A stretch of 17,459 nt of DNA from Bacteroidales bacterium (GCA_004557565.1 SFGS01000052.1:1-17459), one strand, 5' to 3'; positions 7,505-15,644 are shown, counted from the first letter of the stretch. The notes: generated by a model from the sequence alone, not told the origin. Numbers and translations: made by a program.

Positions 7505-7535
7505 CAAATATACAATAAAATATCTAAATCACAAA
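7505..7535 (-). promoter_or_regulatory. Promoter of the AbiE-like cassette
   Basis: On the minus strand TTTG (7535-7532) and TATATTTG (7512-7505) are 19 bp apart, a full match to the Bacteroidetes consensus. Transcription would start near 7498, inside the palindrome at 7481-7499, leaving a leader of about 27 nt. This separates the three-gene cassette transcriptionally from the DUF4421 gene, which ends at 7641. The rest of the gap 7536-7640 holds only a weak GGAAT-TATG-ATTCC hairpin (7608-7621). Confidence 0.75.
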
Positions 7536-7640
7536 ATTATACAGAAAAATCGCTTATCAATCCTTTACAATCAAAAATTATTACTTTGCTATCAGTAGAT
7601 GGAAGAGGAATTATGATTCCGCTTTAAAGGATAGGGGGGA

Positions 7641-8900
7641 TTAGAAGCGGTAGCCTATGTTGAATTGGGCGTCGGCTTCTTGGTTGTTGATGTGGAGGTT
7701 TTTGGAGTTGCTGAAGCCGTAGTAGCGGTAGTTGACGAGGAGGGAAAGCACGTAGCGGCCGAGGCTGTAGTTGGCTGCAAAGCGTGTGAAGGCGTTGACG
7801 CGGAAGTCGGGGCGGCCGTTGTCGGAAGGGTCGTAGAATTTTGGGTCGTCGCCATACATGGCTTCGTATTGCTTGCGGTCGGCCTCGGAATTGAATTTGG
7901 CGCGGTGCATCAGGTTGGAATAAAGCGAGAACATGGGCACTGCCGAGAGGTGGAAGAGCAGTTTTCCACCATACAGCGAGTAGTTGTAGCCGTAGCCAAA
8001 GCCCACCGACACTTGCTGGGTGCGGTAAACGTCGAAGTCGGAGATCAGTATGTCTTTCACGGCGTAGCGGCTCTGATAATAGTTGGCATACACCATCATA
8101 CTTCCTGCGCTGCGCTTCTGCACCATGTCGGCAAACAAGCCAGCCGAGAGCGAAAACTTGCGATGATTGAACACATAATAGCCTTCACCAAAGAATATGT
8201 TGATGTGGTGCTTGCCCGATTCTATGTGCTCGTCTTTCACGAAGTCGATTACCTTTGATATTTCCTCTGCCTCATCGGGGTGGTCGTGCACATACTGCTG
8301 AAGCACGTCTTGCATACCAAAACGCTTACTACCAGCCACCGAATTGATGCTCTTGTAGCGCAAGCGGAATCCCCATACAGAGCCGTTTTTCGCCAGTCCG
8401 TAACTGGCACTGTAATTGTTGCGGATAGGAATGGGTATTTCCAAAGCGAAGCCTTTCCAGTCGATGCCCAACTCCATTTCCGCTTGCTGCGTATGGGCAT
8501 TGATTTTGTAGTAGGCACCATCGCGCAAACCAGGAATTCGCTTGTTGATAGACTCTGGGAAATAGAAAGGAATGAGGTTGCTGTAGTTTTGCCAGTATCC
8601 GTATGCGCCCAAATACACTTGGCGGTTGAGTTTCGGAATGGTTTGATAGGTGGTGTCGATGCCCGACAGCTGTCCCTCTTCAAGAAATCGGTCGATTTTC
8701 ACCAGGAATTTGCCGAAGCCGTGGTCCCAGTATGAGCGTTTCTTTGGCGATGCAGCCACCACTGCTTTCTTGGTAGGAAATTCGGCATTAGAAACCGAGA
8801 ATGCCGAATCCACCGCCATGCTATCCACCACCGCTTCCTGCGCGGCACAAGGCAGTACAGCGAGGGCGAGAATGATGATAGTGTAGAGTGATTTCAGCAT
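7641..8900 (-). CDS. DUF4421-family outer-membrane-type protein
   Basis: The protein has 419 residues, starting with a Sec signal peptide (hydrophobic 4-19, likely cleavage after A20 in CAA-QE). The mature chain has a short linker, an SYWDHGFGKFLVKIDRF segment, and then many alternating hydrophobic/aromatic stretches (for example LYGGKLLFHLSAVPMFSLYS and YVLSLLVNYRYYGF) ending in a terminal aromatic (NIGYRF). This is the signature of an outer-membrane beta-barrel inserted by the Bam machinery, and the pattern matches the Bacteroidetes DUF4421 family of unknown function. It stands alone between the greA-HIT terminator and the AbiE-like cassette. I find no convincing promoter in the short space 8901-8924, so it may depend partly on read-through past the terminator. 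Confidence 0.8.
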   Translation of the reverse strand: MLKSLYTIIILALAVLPCAAQEAVVDSMAVDSAFSVSNAEFPTKKAVVAASPKKRSYWDHGFGKFLVKIDRFLEEGQLSGIDTTYQTIPKLNRQVYLGAYGYWQNYSNLIPFYFPESINKRIPGLRDGAYYKINAHTQQAEMELGIDWKGFALEIPIPIRNNYSASYGLAKNGSVWGFRLRYKSINSVAGSKRFGMQDVLQQYVHDHPDEAEEISKVIDFVKDEHIESGKHHINIFFGEGYYVFNHRKFSLSAGLFADMVQKRSAGSMMVYANYYQSRYAVKDILISDFDVYRTQQVSVGFGYGYNYSLYGGKLLFHLSAVPMFSLYSNLMHRAKFNSEADRKQYEAMYGDDPKFYDPSDNGRPDFRVNAFTRFAANYSLGRYVLSLLVNYRYYGFSNSKNLHINNQEADAQFNIGYRF

Positions 8901-8924
8901 TTTTATTTATATTCTGAATAAGAA

Positions 8925-8964
8925 AAGCGCAACCTGTGGCTAAAAACCAGCCAAGGGTGCGCTT
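8925..8964 (-). terminator. Intrinsic terminator after the HIT-family gene
   Basis: The sequence folds into a stem with arms GGGTGCGCTT (8955-8964) and AAGCGCAACC (8925-8934), one mismatch in 10, and an inner 4-bp stem GGCT/AGCC (8938-8941 with 8949-8952). Read on the minus strand the stem is followed by the T-rich run TTCTTATTC. It lies about 40 bp after the HIT stop codon, so it should end the greA-HIT transcript before the DUF4421 gene. Confidence 0.7.
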
Positions 8965-9005
8965 GTGAAGAGTTTTGTCTATATATCAAAAAGCATTATT
9001 GCGGT

Positions 9006-9404
9006 TTAGAGCTTAGAGAATTGCTCAAACACTTTTTCTGCAATGGCTGCCATCTGCTCGGCTGGCACATCCTTCTTGTTTTTGAAGTTCATGTCGCCTT
9101 CAGTGTTGATAGGCACGAGATGGATATGGCAGTGTGGCACTTCCAGTCCAAGCACAGCCACGCCAATGCGCTCGCAAGGCACAGCGACCTTCAACGCCTT
9201 TGCCACCTTTTTTGCGAATTGCCAAAGTCCGGCATATTCCTCGTTTTCGAGGTCGAAGATATAGTTCACTTCGTGCTTAGGAATGACGAGCGTGTGACCT
9301 TCGTTCACAGGATTGATGTCGAGAAACGCATAGTAGTTCTCGTCTTCGGCACACTTGTAGCTTGGTATTTCGCCAGCCACGATTTTGCTAAAAATTGATG
9401 CCAT
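9006..9404 (-). CDS. HIT-family (histidine triad) nucleotide-binding hydrolase
   Basis: This 132-residue protein has the histidine triad H91-C-H93-I-H95 in VPHCHIHLVP and the N-terminal family pattern SIFSKIVAGEIPSYK (3-17), with NPVNEGHTLVIPK (31-43). HIT proteins bind nucleotides and split phosphoramidates or other nucleotidyl bonds (HINT/Hit branch); the native substrate is unknown. Length and motifs are those of an intact bacterial Hit protein. It starts 22 bp after greA ends and is followed by a strong hairpin, so it is the second gene of a greA-HIT operon. Confidence 0.93.
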   Translation of the reverse strand: MASIFSKIVAGEIPSYKCAEDENYYAFLDINPVNEGHTLVIPKHEVNYIFDLENEEYAGLWQFAKKVAKALKVAVPCERIGVAVLGLEVPHCHIHLVPINTEGDMNFKNKKDVPAEQMAAIAEKVFEQFSKL

Positions 9405-9426
9405 TGCTTTATATAGTTTTAAAATT

Positions 9427-9897
9427 TTATACTCCGATTTCCACGATTTGGAACTGCATTTTGCCTACAGGGGCTTGCACTTCCACAATATCGCCCACCT
9501 TGTGGCCAAGAAGTCCCTTGGCAATAGGAGTGGTGATAGAGATTTTGCCTTCCTTCAGATTCGCTTCAGTTTCACTTACGATAGTGTATGTCATTGAAGC
9601 ACCGTTCTTAAGGTTCTTAATAGTCACTTTATTCATAAGAGCGACTTCCTCGGTCTGAAGTTTTGACTGGTCGATGATGCGTGCTGTGGCCACGAGAGTT
9701 TTAAGCTCAGCGATTTTAGCCTCAAGCATACCTTGACGCTCCTTAGCGGCATCGTATTCGGCATTCTCAGAGAGATCGCCTTTTTCACGTGCCTCTTGGA
9801 TAGCACGCACGACATCGGGGCGCTCTACACTTTCGAGGTGCTTGAGCTCCTGCATCTTTTTGTCGTACCCTTCTTGGGTCATGTAGCTGATAGCCAT
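9427..9897 (-). CDS. greA: Transcription elongation factor GreA
   Basis: GreA reactivates backtracked RNA polymerase by stimulating cleavage of the transcript's 3' end. The 156-residue protein has the N-terminal coiled-coil hairpin (about 1-75) with the conserved tip GDLSENAEYDAA (40-51), including the metal-coordinating D41 and E44, and a C-terminal FKBP-like domain with the expected TPIAKGLLGHKVGD segment (122-135). The usual GDLRENAEY reads S in place of R at position 43, which is common in Bacteroidetes as far as I recall. The gene has its own promoter (9998-10029) and a leader of about 95 nt with a hairpin at 9941-9962. It is cotranscribed with the HIT gene downstream. Confidence 0.97.
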   Translation of the reverse strand: MAISYMTQEGYDKKMQELKHLESVERPDVVRAIQEAREKGDLSENAEYDAAKERQGMLEAKIAELKTLVATARIIDQSKLQTEEVALMNKVTIKNLKNGASMTYTIVSETEANLKEGKISITTPIAKGLLGHKVGDIVEVQAPVGKMQFQIVEIGV

Positions 9898-9940
9898 GGT
9901 AAAAAATGTGTTATAAAATAGTTAGTAAAAGAAACGAAAG

Positions 9941-9962
9941 AATCTCATATTAAGATGAGATT
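9941..9962 (-). promoter_or_regulatory. Hairpin in the greA leader
   Basis: AATCTCAT (9941-9948) and ATGAGATT (9955-9962) form a perfect 8-bp stem with a 6-nt loop. Read toward greA it is followed by the T-rich tract CTTTCGTTTCTTTT. It lies between the predicted greA transcription start (about 9991) and the ATG (9897). It could be a weak attenuator in the greA leader, or a terminator for transcripts coming from the flippase gene, which ends at 10063. Confidence 0.5.
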
Positions 9963-9997
9963 CCTCGTCACATATTTGTTCATTATTAATTACTATG

Positions 9998-10029
9998 CAA
10001 AGGTAACAACTATTTTCCACAGTATCAAA
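9998..10029 (-). promoter_or_regulatory. greA-HIT operon promoter
   Basis: On the minus strand TTTG (10029-10026) and TACCTTTG (10005-9998) are separated by exactly 20 bp, fitting the Bacteroidetes consensus. Transcription would begin near 9991, about 95 nt before the greA ATG. It sits in the intergenic space just after the flippase stop codon. Confidence 0.75.
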
Positions 10030-10062
10030 TTAAACTGACTTATTTTCTACTTTATTAACCTT

Positions 10063-11499
10063 TTATCGTGTCCATTGGCGCTTTATCAGCACTGCGCTCA
10101 CAAGCGTCACCACCACGGTCACAGCCACCGCCACAGCGGTCAGATTATACTGCATAGCCATCATCACAGCCGAAGCGCCGCAAAGGGCGAAAATGGTGGT
10201 GAGCAGGCTCGACGGAGTGAGTTGCAAACTATAGTGCCAGCGATACACCACATATATCATAGCGGTGTAGATGATATACCACACCATGAATGAGATGCCA
10301 AGTCCTGTGAGTCCCCACAACTGGTAGAACCACACATTCAGCCCGAAGCCGATGACATCGCTCACAGCCTCGGTGATGAGGAACATCTTGCCGTCGCCCT
10401 TTGCCAGAATCACAAATGCCATGCACCACGACAGCGTGCGCCACACAATGCCAATCATGCCCCATGAGATAAGCGAGTAAATCACATCGAAACTGGGCGC
10501 ATATAGAATCCACACAATAGTGCCGCGCAAGAGGATGAACAGCGCCACAATGGGAGCCATCACCAGCATCGACACCTTGAGTTCCTGCGACACAAAGGCG
10601 GTGAGGCGAATTCGGCTCGTAGCCACTCGCGCTAAGCGTGGATAATACTCCATACCGAGGGCGGTGAGCACCAGTCCGGTGTATTTGTTCACAAGCGTGT
10701 AGCCAGCCTGATAATAGCCTACCTCAGCCGTGCCAGCCACATTGTTGAGCCACGCATTAAACACATAGCCCATGAGCGTGGTGATGAATAATCCAGCGGT
10801 CATGTAGATGCCCAGTTTCACGAAGTCTTTTCCTATGGCGAAAGTCTGCCGGTGGGTGAGTGGGGCAGTGGCGTGGTCTTTGTCACGGAAAATCCATGCG
10901 AAAATCAGACAGCCGGCGGCATAGGCGATAATCGACGGCACCACGCTGTCTTCGCCAAGATAATAGAACATGGGCACACTCAGCACCAAACCGAAAATGG
11001 TGCCCCACATAGTGGCGTGGGCAAGGCGCTTGAGTTTTGCCAAACCTTGCAGCACGGCATGTTCGCCATTGGTCAACGCCACAAACAGTAGCGCTACCGA
11101 CAGCGCCACGAAGCCCCAAATGTGGTCGGAATTGCCAAAGGTCCATTCGCTCAACAGCGGCGACATGGCGATGGTGAAAACCACCCCTGCCATGCCCAGC
11201 CACAGCGACCATCGCCGCACGGCTGTGATGACGCGCGAAATGTGCCCTTGCTCAGCGGCGTTTTCGTGGGCTTGCGAAATGTCGCGCACGCTGCTTTGGC
11301 GAATACCCAGGTTGGTGGCAGTGTTGAGCATGTCGAGGGCCTGGTTAAACAGACCGAAAAGTCCCATGCCCACCGGACCAATCCACAGAGCCACGAGCTT
11401 GGTGCGCACGATAGAGCAGATAATGCCTATCATCTGAACACCTCCGAAGATGCCCATCGCCTTCATTGCCATGCGAGAGATAGAATTACGCTCTGCCAT
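10063..11499 (-). CDS. Wzx-like polysaccharide flippase (MOP superfamily)
   Basis: The 478-residue protein is hydrophobic throughout, with about 12-14 membrane segments, and begins with the family pattern SIVRTKLVALWIGPVGMGLFG (29-49) seen in O-antigen or enterobacterial-common-antigen translocases. Such proteins flip lipid-linked oligosaccharide repeat units across the inner membrane. It starts 27 bp after the FemAB/GNAT-like gene and is last in the dut operon. No polymerase or glycosyltransferase genes are in the window, so its substrate is not apparent. An unrelated MATE-type exporter is less likely because of the N-terminal pattern. Confidence 0.85.
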   Translation of the reverse strand: MAERNSISRMAMKAMGIFGGVQMIGIICSIVRTKLVALWIGPVGMGLFGLFNQALDMLNTATNLGIRQSSVRDISQAHENAAEQGHISRVITAVRRWSLWLGMAGVVFTIAMSPLLSEWTFGNSDHIWGFVALSVALLFVALTNGEHAVLQGLAKLKRLAHATMWGTIFGLVLSVPMFYYLGEDSVVPSIIAYAAGCLIFAWIFRDKDHATAPLTHRQTFAIGKDFVKLGIYMTAGLFITTLMGYVFNAWLNNVAGTAEVGYYQAGYTLVNKYTGLVLTALGMEYYPRLARVATSRIRLTAFVSQELKVSMLVMAPIVALFILLRGTIVWILYAPSFDVIYSLISWGMIGIVWRTLSWCMAFVILAKGDGKMFLITEAVSDVIGFGLNVWFYQLWGLTGLGISFMVWYIIYTAMIYVVYRWHYSLQLTPSSLLTTIFALCGASAVMMAMQYNLTAVAVAVTVVVTLVSAVLIKRQWTR

Positions 11500-11526
11500 A
11501 CATTCCTATGCTTGAAAAAATGGAGT

Positions 11527-12468
11527 TTACAGTTTGATTTGATATGAATTGTACACGATGCCCCTGCCGCCCAAACGCGACTTCTGCTGCACCAGTCCCT
11601 CGTTGAGCCATTGACCGTGGTCCTCGTTTGAGATGCCAAAATCGAAATAGGCGTATCCCGAATCTTTCGACTGGTCGATCAGATGGCGGAACAGCAATGC
11701 CAACGCTTTGCGCTCGCGCCCTTCAGCCGATGAGGCGATGTACTGACTGTGCGCCACGGTGTGGGTGAAAAACATCACCACGCCAGCCACAATCCGCCCA
11801 TCGCAGGTGGCGGTGTAGAGTTTGATATTTTCGGGAAAACGGCTGTGGAGCAATTTGATTTCCTCCACCGAGTGCACGGGCTTGGTCTCGTGGCGCGAGG
11901 CAAGCACCTCTTCCAGCACATGCCAATAGCCTTCCCAGTCGGTGCTTTCGCCCACTTCCACTCCAGCCCTTCTGGCGGAGTTCACGGCGCGCTTGTTGCC
12001 ACGGTCGAAATCGAAAGGATTGGAGAGCAGCACCGAAGTGGAGATATTGCACTCGGTGAGCACCGCTCCTGCACGGAAAAGCGCATACAGGTCTTCCTCC
12101 GCAGGGTAGCGGTGGTAGATGTGTGGCACAGGCTTGTAAACCACAGTCTCAAAACCCTCGTTTTTCAGCCATTCAGCCGCACTTTGCATCACAGCCATCA
12201 TCACCGTGGCATCGAAGTGCTTGACCTGGTGAAGCCAGCCGCCGTAGGTGAGTCCTTGGTGGCTAAAGAGCGTTTTGCCTACCACATTGGCAGGCAGCAC
12301 CGCCACCAGTCGCTCATCGCTGTACGCCATTAGCGAATGGTCGGTAAAGCGGTCGCTGTGGTAGTCCATATACGCACGCTGGTGCAAGAACGTGGCGTTG
12401 CAGCACGAAGCCACAAATTCGTCCCACACGGCTTGTTGCTCAGGGGTGTATGTTTTTATCTCAATCAT
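11527..12468 (-). CDS. FemAB/GNAT-like acyltransferase
   Basis: The 313-residue protein resembles the FemAB-like or BioF2-like acetyltransferases with a double GNAT fold: an N-terminal half with the pattern LFSHQGLTYGGWL (67-79) and YKPVPHIYHRYP (111-122), and a C-terminal GNAT-like half from about 185 to 300, with VAGVVMFFTH and YAYFDFGISNEDHGQWLNEGL. Proteins of this type transfer acyl or aminoacyl groups to sugars or cell-wall precursors. No signal peptide is seen. Its ATG overlaps the stop of the DUF4292 gene (ATGA), and a flippase gene follows after 27 bp. A role in modifying an envelope sugar before export is a reasonable inference; the substrate is unknown. Confidence 0.75.
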   Translation of the reverse strand: MIEIKTYTPEQQAVWDEFVASCCNATFLHQRAYMDYHSDRFTDHSLMAYSDERLVAVLPANVVGKTLFSHQGLTYGGWLHQVKHFDATVMMAVMQSAAEWLKNEGFETVVYKPVPHIYHRYPAEEDLYALFRAGAVLTECNISTSVLLSNPFDFDRGNKRAVNSARRAGVEVGESTDWEGYWHVLEEVLASRHETKPVHSVEEIKLLHSRFPENIKLYTATCDGRIVAGVVMFFTHTVAHSQYIASSAEGRERKALALLFRHLIDQSKDSGYAYFDFGISNEDHGQWLNEGLVQQKSRLGGRGIVYNSYQIKL

Positions 12469-13385
12469 TCTTCAGAAAATATCCCCAAAAGACTACTGCC
12501 CGAAACCCTTGTGTAGTTGGAAGGGATTTTGGCATCGATGGTCACACGCTCGTTCCAGGTGAAGCCGTTGTAATCGAGCGCAAGCGACATGGGCGATTTT
12601 CCAATTTTGGTCGCCATGTTCACTTTAGTGGCAATGTAGCCGGCGAGCGAGGTTTTCACGCCAGAGTAATCCACCGAATAGGTGGCAACTTTCTCCGACT
12701 TCACCACAGGAGTCACTTCGAGCGACTTGATGTGGTAGTTCTTGTCGAACTTGAAATCATATTCAAATCCCTTGTATTGCTCTTTGGGGCGCACCATGTA
12801 GGTGCCGTCGATATTAGCGAGGGTCACCAGGCTTGCCATGCCGCTGTTGAGCGTGCCGTTGCCAAGAATGAACGCACGGCCCAAGAAAATGTCTTGCAAT
12901 GTGCTCACATCAATGGGAATGCCAGAAGTGAGCAGTTTGGCTGATTCCAGAATGTAGCGTTTGTGCAGTTTGTCGATCACCAAAAGCGTGTCGCCCACAA
13001 TCACCAATCGTGCCACCTCCATAATGCCCATTGGGCGAACGGAAATGTAGATGCTCTTGCCACGCTCCATGCGAATCTGCATCGACGATGAAAGCGGTTT
13101 TGAACCGCCAATCGACACGCTGCCGCCTGCTTTCAGCGTGGTCCACGCGCCGAATGAGTTGGCAATTTTTGCCACATGGCTCACTTGTGCTGTGGTGGGG
13201 GCTGCTGTGGTGGGGGCTGCTGTGGTTGTAGTCGTTGTGGTAGTTGTTGTTTTGGTGGTTGTAGTCGTCGTTGTGGTTGTGGTGGTCACTTTTTGAGTTT
13301 CAGGTACCGCCACTTTTTGTGAGCCGCACGAAGCCGTAATGGCTGCGAGGGCTATTATCGGAAGAATATGTTTTGCTATTTTCAT
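12465..13385 (-). CDS. DUF4292-family lipoprotein with poly-threonine linker
   Basis: The 306-residue protein has a lipoprotein signal peptide (lipobox TASC, Cys20) followed by a striking linker: 11 Thr (34-44), one Lys, 10 Thr (46-55), then a duplicated AAPTT. The folded part (about 70-306) matches the Bacteroidetes DUF4292 pattern, with a segment SIYISVRPMGIMEVARLVIVG that recalls LolA/LolB-like lipoprotein carriers. It would be anchored in the outer or inner membrane with the linker acting as a spacer. The Thr codons use ACA, ACC, ACG and ACT, so the run is not a simple slipped triplet. It follows the TPR gene after 12 bp and overlaps the FemAB/GNAT-like gene by 4 bp. Function is unknown; family assignment is by recall. 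Confidence 0.8.
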   Translation of the reverse strand: MKIAKHILPIIALAAITASCGSQKVAVPETQKVTTTTTTTTTTTKTTTTTTTTTTAAPTTAAPTTAQVSHVAKIANSFGAWTTLKAGGSVSIGGSKPLSSSMQIRMERGKSIYISVRPMGIMEVARLVIVGDTLLVIDKLHKRYILESAKLLTSGIPIDVSTLQDIFLGRAFILGNGTLNSGMASLVTLANIDGTYMVRPKEQYKGFEYDFKFDKNYHIKSLEVTPVVKSEKVATYSVDYSGVKTSLAGYIATKVNMATKIGKSPMSLALDYNGFTWNERVTIDAKIPSNYTRVSGSSLLGIFSEE

Positions 13386-13397
13386 ATTGCTATGTTG

Positions 13398-15188
13398 TTA
13401 TTTGTCGTCTGTGTTTTCTTTCGTGTCGGCGGGCTGGAGTTCCAAAGCCAACTTTTCCACTTTTTCGAGCAATTCCTTGTTGCCGGCATCGAGTTCGAGG
13501 GCTTTTTTCCACTGCTTGAGTGCCTCCTGCTTGTTGCCCACCGCCAAAAGAATGTCGCCGTAATGGTCGTAGATGTCCGACGAAGGTCGGCGTTCGTTTT
13601 TAATCGCCATTTCAATATAGAGTTGCGCCATAGTGTATTCCTTGCGCTTGTAGAACACCCATGCGTAGGTGTCGAGGAAAGTGGCATTCTGTGGCTCCGC
13701 CTGAACGGTTTTCGCGCTCATTCGCTCCGCCTTGTCGAGGTCGCGGTTGCAGAGCGTGAGGAAGTAGGCGTAATTGTTCAGAATGCTCACATTGTTGGGG
13801 TCAATTTCGATGGCTTGGTCGTAGAGCGCAAAAGCTCCGATGGTGTCGCCCATCGAGAATTTGGCATCGCCCATGCCGCCCAAAAACATAGAGCGGTGCT
13901 CCGTGTCGGTGCTGTCCACCGCCGCAAGAGCCTTTTTATACACCTCTATGGCTTTGTCGTATTGCTTGATGTTGTAGTAGGCTGGGGCGATGTAGCCGTA
14001 AAGTTCAATGTCGTTGGGGTTCAACTCTATGGCACGGTCGCCGGCTGCGATGGCTGCTTCGTAGTTTTCTGAAATGATGTTGAGCACCAGTAGCCTGTTC
14101 CACGCTTGCGCATCGGTAGGGTCGAGGTTCACGGCGTAGTCCATCTGCTCGGCGGCACCCTTCATATCGTCTTTAGCGGCAAGATAATCGCTGAAAAGCA
14201 TACGGATTTGTGGTTCGTTGGGGTGTTGCTCAATCAGCACCTTGAACAGATTTTCGGTGCGTGCCGACGAATCCTTTGCCACCAGCAGATGGCGTGCGTA
14301 GTCGGCAAGCACTTCCACCTTGCTCGCCACATCGAGGTCTTTCGACACCAGTGCCTGATAGGTCTGCTGGTCGTAGTTCACCGAGTCGCCGATGGCGTTG
14401 TAGAATTGCGCCTTGGCGAGATAGGTGGCGCCATTTTCCGGCTCGTATTGCTGTGCCTTGTCGTAATAGGTGAGCGCGCTGTCGCGTTCGCCAAACATCA
14501 GCATCATATTGCCCATAGCCAAATTATAGTCCACATTGCGTGGCGCGGTAGCCAAGAGCGAACGCATTTCGCCGATAGCCCCCACGGTGTCGTTGAGCGC
14601 CTGGTAGGCACGCACTTTCCTTGCCGAGAGTTGCACCGACTGCCCTTGCCACTGCTGCACGCTGTCGTAGGCGGCAATGGCGTTGCGGTAGTCCTCCAGT
14701 CGGGCATAGGCATCGGCAATGCTCAGTTGCACCTCCACGTTGTGAGGATTGCGCTCGGCTTGAATTTTCAGCACACGAAGCCCCTCCTGCACCTGATTGG
14801 CAATCATATTGCCGTTGGCGTAGAGCATCGCCTCGTATTTGTCTTCGGGGTGCGCGTCCACATGCTTGCGCATCATGCGCAGCGATGACGAAAACAGGCT
14901 GTCGGACACGCTCAAATTCGATTTCATCAATCGGCTGTAGCCCAAATAATATGCTATCGCCGAATTTTCGGGGTCGAGCGAATGGGCATACTGGAGCAAG
15001 TGGTGAAACGCATCATCACGCCCCATATTGCGTTGCTTTTCCGCCTCCAAAAATATGTATTCCGCCTTCACACGGTCGTCTTCCGATATGGCTTTACGGT
15101 CGGAAGCCATCAGTTTATCGGCAAAAGGCAACACCGTGAGCAGCAGCAGAATGGCGGCGCAAAGCGATTGTGTGTATCGTAGGTTCAT
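13398..15188 (-). CDS. Exported tetratricopeptide-repeat protein
   Basis: The protein has 596 residues. It has a Sec-type signal peptide (hydrophobic 9-20, likely cleavage after LMAS near 29) without a lipobox. Nearly all of the mature chain is tandem TPR helices, clearest around NPNDIELYGYIAPAYYNIKQ and in the last repeats (GDILLAVGNKQEALKQWKKA), with the usual A-x-x-P and Y/W positions. It is therefore a periplasmic or membrane-associated scaffold. It begins 9 bp after dut and ends 12 bp before the DUF4292 gene, so it is in the same operon. As I recall, dut-TPR-DUF4292 is a recurring order in Bacteroidales, which hints at a joint envelope role of the TPR and DUF4292 proteins. The molecular function is unknown. 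Confidence 0.9.
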   Translation of the reverse strand: MNLRYTQSLCAAILLLLTVLPFADKLMASDRKAISEDDRVKAEYIFLEAEKQRNMGRDDAFHHLLQYAHSLDPENSAIAYYLGYSRLMKSNLSVSDSLFSSSLRMMRKHVDAHPEDKYEAMLYANGNMIANQVQEGLRVLKIQAERNPHNVEVQLSIADAYARLEDYRNAIAAYDSVQQWQGQSVQLSARKVRAYQALNDTVGAIGEMRSLLATAPRNVDYNLAMGNMMLMFGERDSALTYYDKAQQYEPENGATYLAKAQFYNAIGDSVNYDQQTYQALVSKDLDVASKVEVLADYARHLLVAKDSSARTENLFKVLIEQHPNEPQIRMLFSDYLAAKDDMKGAAEQMDYAVNLDPTDAQAWNRLLVLNIISENYEAAIAAGDRAIELNPNDIELYGYIAPAYYNIKQYDKAIEVYKKALAAVDSTDTEHRSMFLGGMGDAKFSMGDTIGAFALYDQAIEIDPNNVSILNNYAYFLTLCNRDLDKAERMSAKTVQAEPQNATFLDTYAWVFYKRKEYTMAQLYIEMAIKNERRPSSDIYDHYGDILLAVGNKQEALKQWKKALELDAGNKELLEKVEKLALELQPADTKENTDDK

Positions 15189-15197
15189 CGTTTTGGA

Positions 15198-15641
15198 TTA
15201 TTTTGTGCCAGTGTGGCCAAAGCCACCTGCTCCACGTTCAGTTTCGTCAAGAGCCTCCACGGCTTGCCAAACCACCGTCTCGTGGCGTGCAATCACCATT
15301 TGGCAGATGCGCTCGCCATGCTCAATCGTTTGTGGCTCGTTGCTCAGATTCACCATAATCACGCCAATGTCGCCACGATAATCGGCGTCGATGGTGCCGG
15401 GAGTGTTGAGCAAAGTGAGTCCACGCTTCAGCGCCAAACCGCTGCGAGGGCGCAACTGGCACTCAAATCCTTCAGGCAGCGCAATCGACACGCCAGTGGG
15501 AATCAGTCGGCGTTCGAGCGGCTGGAGCGTAACAGGCTCATCGAGCCAAGCACGGAGGTCCATACCAGCACTCTGTGGCGTGCCATAGGCAGGCAACTGA
15601 TTCGGGCTCTTATTCACTATCTTCACATTAATTGTTTCCAT
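15198..15641 (-). CDS. dut: dUTP diphosphatase (dUTPase)
   Basis: The enzyme converts dUTP to dUMP and pyrophosphate, keeping uracil out of DNA and feeding dTMP synthesis. The 147-residue protein has all five trimeric dUTPase motifs: AGMDLRA (25-31), RPRSGLA (65-71), TPGTIDADYRGD (80-91, catalytic D85 and stacking Y88), GERICQMVIA (109-118) and RGAGGFGHTGT (136-146). The ATG at 15641 is chosen; a longer reading would need TTG at 15647, which lies inside the -7 promoter box. It is the first gene of the dut-TPR-DUF4292-GNAT-flippase operon. The promoter is so close that its mRNA may have almost no leader. Confidence 0.96.
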   Translation of the reverse strand: METINVKIVNKSPNQLPAYGTPQSAGMDLRAWLDEPVTLQPLERRLIPTGVSIALPEGFECQLRPRSGLALKRGLTLLNTPGTIDADYRGDIGVIMVNLSNEPQTIEHGERICQMVIARHETVVWQAVEALDETERGAGGFGHTGTK

Positions 15642-15644
15642 ATC

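Noticed and set aside
7665..8258. Open frame antisense to the DUF4421 gene (197 codons)
   Set aside because: It is Val/Ala-rich with no domain pattern, and the minus-strand gene has a signal peptide and barrel-like features.
14106..14888. Open frame antisense to the TPR gene (260 codons)
   Set aside because: It is a by-product of high-GC codon use; the minus-strand reading gives regular TPR repeats.
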